DNA of 26,307 bases from Parabacteroides goldsteinii DSM 19448 = WAL 12034 (GTDB lineage Bacteria; Bacteroidota; Bacteroidia; Bacteroidales; Tannerellaceae), in assembly GCF_000969835.1 (NCBI RefSeq), contig NZ_KQ033912.1:1106439-1132745 (forward strand). The letters run 5' to 3'. The translations under genes were made by a program, and so were the position numbers. Positions 24,382 to 26,307 of the stretch are shown here, one piece after another (the stretch's first letter is position 1; every line of letters begins with the position of its first letter). The notes beneath the pieces were generated by a model that ran no database searches, was not told where the DNA came from, and worked only from the letters and a program-made list of their open reading frames with translations.

Positions 24382-25438
24382 GACAGACCATATAGTACCC
24401 GACTTTCTGCTGAGTCCTCAGAAAAGGGTTTACAGGCATCTCCTGCTGCAACTGATCGTCTTTTTTATTACGATCAATGTGTTCTGGGATACACCGGATG
24501 AACTGATTATCACCCCGCCTAGAATCCGCTCCTGGATCGGTTATTTTCTGATGATCGACATGCTTATCTACGTCAATGCCTATGTACTGGTACCGCGGTT
24601 CCTGCTCAAAGGCCGGTTTCTCCGTTACCTGCTCAGTTCAACGGCCCTGATTCTGTTATGTATCATCATACTCGGGACACTTCAAACCCTTTTCGAAGAT
24701 ACCCGGTTCGAAAGCATTCCGCCCAGCCCTTCGGTGATGTGGCTGAATATCATTTCTTCGACAGTCTCCTGCGGATTACTGGTTGCCGCCTCATCCGCCC
24801 TCGTCCTTTTTAAACACTGGATCAGTAACAACCAGCGCATAGACGAACTGGAAGCCGCCACCCTGCAATCGGAACTGAAATTCCTGAAAAGCCAGATCAA
24901 TCCGCATTTCCTTTTCAATATGCTGAACAATGTCTACGTATTGATTAAAAAAGGACGCAACGAAGCGGCAGAAGTTTTATTCAAGCTGGAAGACCTGCTG
25001 CGTTACCAGCTTAACGACAGTTCGCAGGAAAAGATACAGCTCAGTTCGGATATTCATTTTATGAATGATTTCCTGAATCTGGAAAAGATACGCCGGGATA
25101 ATTTCAACTATATCATATCGAAAGAAGGTGATATAAATAAGGTATGGCTTCCTCCGCTCCTGTTTATCCCTTTCGTTGAAAATGCAGTAAAGCATAATAC
25201 GGACAGCGAGAATGCTTCGTTCGTACATCTTTCTTTCATCGTACAGGACAACCGGTTGCTATTCCGGTGCGAAAACTCCATACCGCTCCCGGAAGAGGAA
25301 GTAAAAGAGCCACGTATCGGCGGCCTGGGGCTAAAGAATATCAAAAGACGCCTGGAATTATTATATCCCGGCCGTCACTCGCTGGAAATCATTGAATTGA
25401 AACAAAGTTACACCGTTAATTTACAATTGGAACTATGA
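24371..25438 (+). CDS. LytS/YehU-type membrane sensor histidine kinase, intact
   Basis: A 355-residue kinase with four hydrophobic segments (about 24-40, 55-76, 86-105, 124-148) and a short coiled linker. Its His_kinase domain has KSQINPHFLFNMLNN with phosphoacceptor H179, and conserved LEDLLRYQLND. The N box is FIPFVENAVKHN with E270, N271, H275 and N276. The G box is RIGGLGLKNIKRRLELL (about 315-331). All catalytic features are present, unlike the upstream paralogue. It overlaps the pseudokinase gene by 11 nt and the regulator gene by 4 nt (ATGA), so the three proteins are translationally coupled. It should phosphorylate the LytTR regulator encoded next; the signal may come through the TonB receptor or the pseudokinase. 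Confidence 0.95.
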   Translation: MATKTDHIVPDFLLSPQKRVYRHLLLQLIVFFITINVFWDTPDELIITPPRIRSWIGYFLMIDMLIYVNAYVLVPRFLLKGRFLRYLLSSTALILLCIIILGTLQTLFEDTRFESIPPSPSVMWLNIISSTVSCGLLVAASSALVLFKHWISNNQRIDELEAATLQSELKFLKSQINPHFLFNMLNNVYVLIKKGRNEAAEVLFKLEDLLRYQLNDSSQEKIQLSSDIHFMNDFLNLEKIRRDNFNYIISKEGDINKVWLPPLLFIPFVENAVKHNTDSENASFVHLSFIVQDNRLLFRCENSIPLPEEEVKEPRIGGLGLKNIKRRLELLYPGRHSLEIIELKQSYTVNLQLEL

Positions 25439-26148
25439 ATTGCATAATCGTAGACGACGAACCTCTGGCCCGTGAAGCAGTGGAGATGCTGATAAATGAG
25501 ACCGGACAACTGACGCTGGCCGGCTCTTTCAACAATGCCGCCTCAGCAGCAAAGTTTATCCATGAGCACCCTGTCGACCTGATCTTTCTGGATATCCGCA
25601 TGCCAAAGGTTACCGGACTGGAATTTGCCCGTACCATCCCGAAAAGCACTTTGGTCATATTTACAACGGCCTATGCCGAATATGCCATCGACAGTTATGA
25701 AGTGGATGCCGTCGACTATCTGGTCAAACCGATCATTCCCGAAAGATTTCAGAAAGCAGTTGAAAAGGCAATGGCTTACCATGCCCTTCTGCTGACCGGA
25801 GAAAAGGAAAACATTGAAAATGTAGAAAGCGAATTCATGTTCGTCAAGTCTGAACGCCGCTTCTTCAAAGTGAATTTCAAAGATATACTTTTTATCGAAG
25901 GGCTTAAAGATTATGTCATTATCCAGCTTCCCGACCAGCGTATCATCACCAAGACCAGTATGAAAGCAATCCATGAACTGCTCCCTAAAATATTCCTGCG
26001 GGTAAATCGCTCCTATATTGTCAATACCCGGCAGATTGCCTCATTCGATAATAATGATATCTATATCGACAAATACGAAATAGCCATCGGAAACAACTAC
26101 CGGGATATCTTCTTCGACGAATTTGTTGCCAAGATGGGAAGAATGTAA
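25435..26148 (+). CDS. LytTR-family response regulator
   Basis: A 237-residue DNA-binding regulator. The receiver domain (1-118) has acidic D7/D8, phosphoacceptor D53 in IFLDIRMP, T77/T78 in VIFTTAYAEYAI and K98 in DYLVKPI. A LytTR domain occupies about 130-237 (FMFVKSERRFFKVNFKDILF, EGLKDYVIIQ, FLRVNRSYIVNTRQI, YEIAIGNNYRDIFF). The ATG overlaps the stop of the intact kinase, so it is the cognate partner. It resembles the regulator at 6066-6845 in layout but is clearly a different protein. Targets may include its own cluster, where the direct repeat at 20548-20581 lies upstream. Confidence 0.95.
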   Translation: MNCIIVDDEPLAREAVEMLINETGQLTLAGSFNNAASAAKFIHEHPVDLIFLDIRMPKVTGLEFARTIPKSTLVIFTTAYAEYAIDSYEVDAVDYLVKPIIPERFQKAVEKAMAYHALLLTGEKENIENVESEFMFVKSERRFFKVNFKDILFIEGLKDYVIIQLPDQRIITKTSMKAIHELLPKIFLRVNRSYIVNTRQIASFDNNDIYIDKYEIAIGNNYRDIFFDEFVAKMGRM

Positions 26149-26179
26149 CCCGTTGACGGATAAAGTTAAAATAAAATGC

Positions 26180-26187
26180 TATTTTTG
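26180..26187 (+). promoter_or_regulatory. Possible -7 box of a gene beyond the window
   Basis: TATTTTTG matches TAnnTTTG. The nearest upstream TTG (26153-26155) is 24 nt away, longer than usual. The remaining bases to the end of the window contain no gene start that I can support. Confidence 0.25.
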
Positions 26188-26307
26188 TTAGGTTTAACGA
26201 CAAGCTCTATTAATCATGAAACATCCATGAAATAAATTTCGTCCAAGAGAATGTAAATAGGGGGGTATTGTTTACTTTAGTGTCATTCACTCGAAAAAAC
26301 GAATGCA

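Overview
The window looks like chromosomal DNA from a gut-type Bacteroidales (Bacteroides/Parabacteroides-like). The evidence is a SusC/SusD pair with a FecI/FecR-type sigma/anti-sigma pair, LytS/LytTR two-component systems, many exported glycoside hydrolases, and a near-perfect Bacteroidetes promoter (TTG-N19-TATCTTTG) before the sigma gene. The genus assignment is inference.

Layout. (1) 20-93: tRNA-Asn(GUU) with its own terminator. (2) 492-5951, minus strand: an exported GH78 alpha-L-rhamnosidase, an exported alpha/beta-hydrolase esterase and a large exported protein of unknown function. A terminator separates the last two, so they are not one simple operon. (3) 6066-9416, minus strand: a compact cluster transcribed as small exported peptide, DUF4136-like lipoprotein, outer-membrane beta-barrel, LytS-type kinase, LytTR regulator. 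(4) 9644-20250, plus strand: a polysaccharide utilisation locus (PUL) of ECF sigma factor, FecR anti-sigma, SusC with an STN signalling domain, SusD, GH29 fucosidase and a GH59 protein that follows human galactocerebrosidase (GALC) from end to end. (5) 20628-26148, plus strand: a second sensory cluster of short HU-like protein, TonB-dependent receptor, degenerate LytS-type pseudokinase, intact LytS-type kinase and LytTR regulator.

How the parts work together (inference). In the PUL, SusC/SusD would bind and import a glycan. The SusC STN domain would signal to FecR, which releases the ECF sigma factor to switch the locus on. The two hydrolases would remove alpha-L-fucose and beta-galactose, pointing to a fucosylated, galactose-bearing glycan or glycoconjugate. 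Two envelope-linked LytS/LytTR systems flank the PUL, so three separate sensing circuits lie in about 20 kb. The most unusual items are the GALC-like GH59 enzyme, the tandem kinase/pseudokinase pair, and the HU fragment that leads the same cluster.
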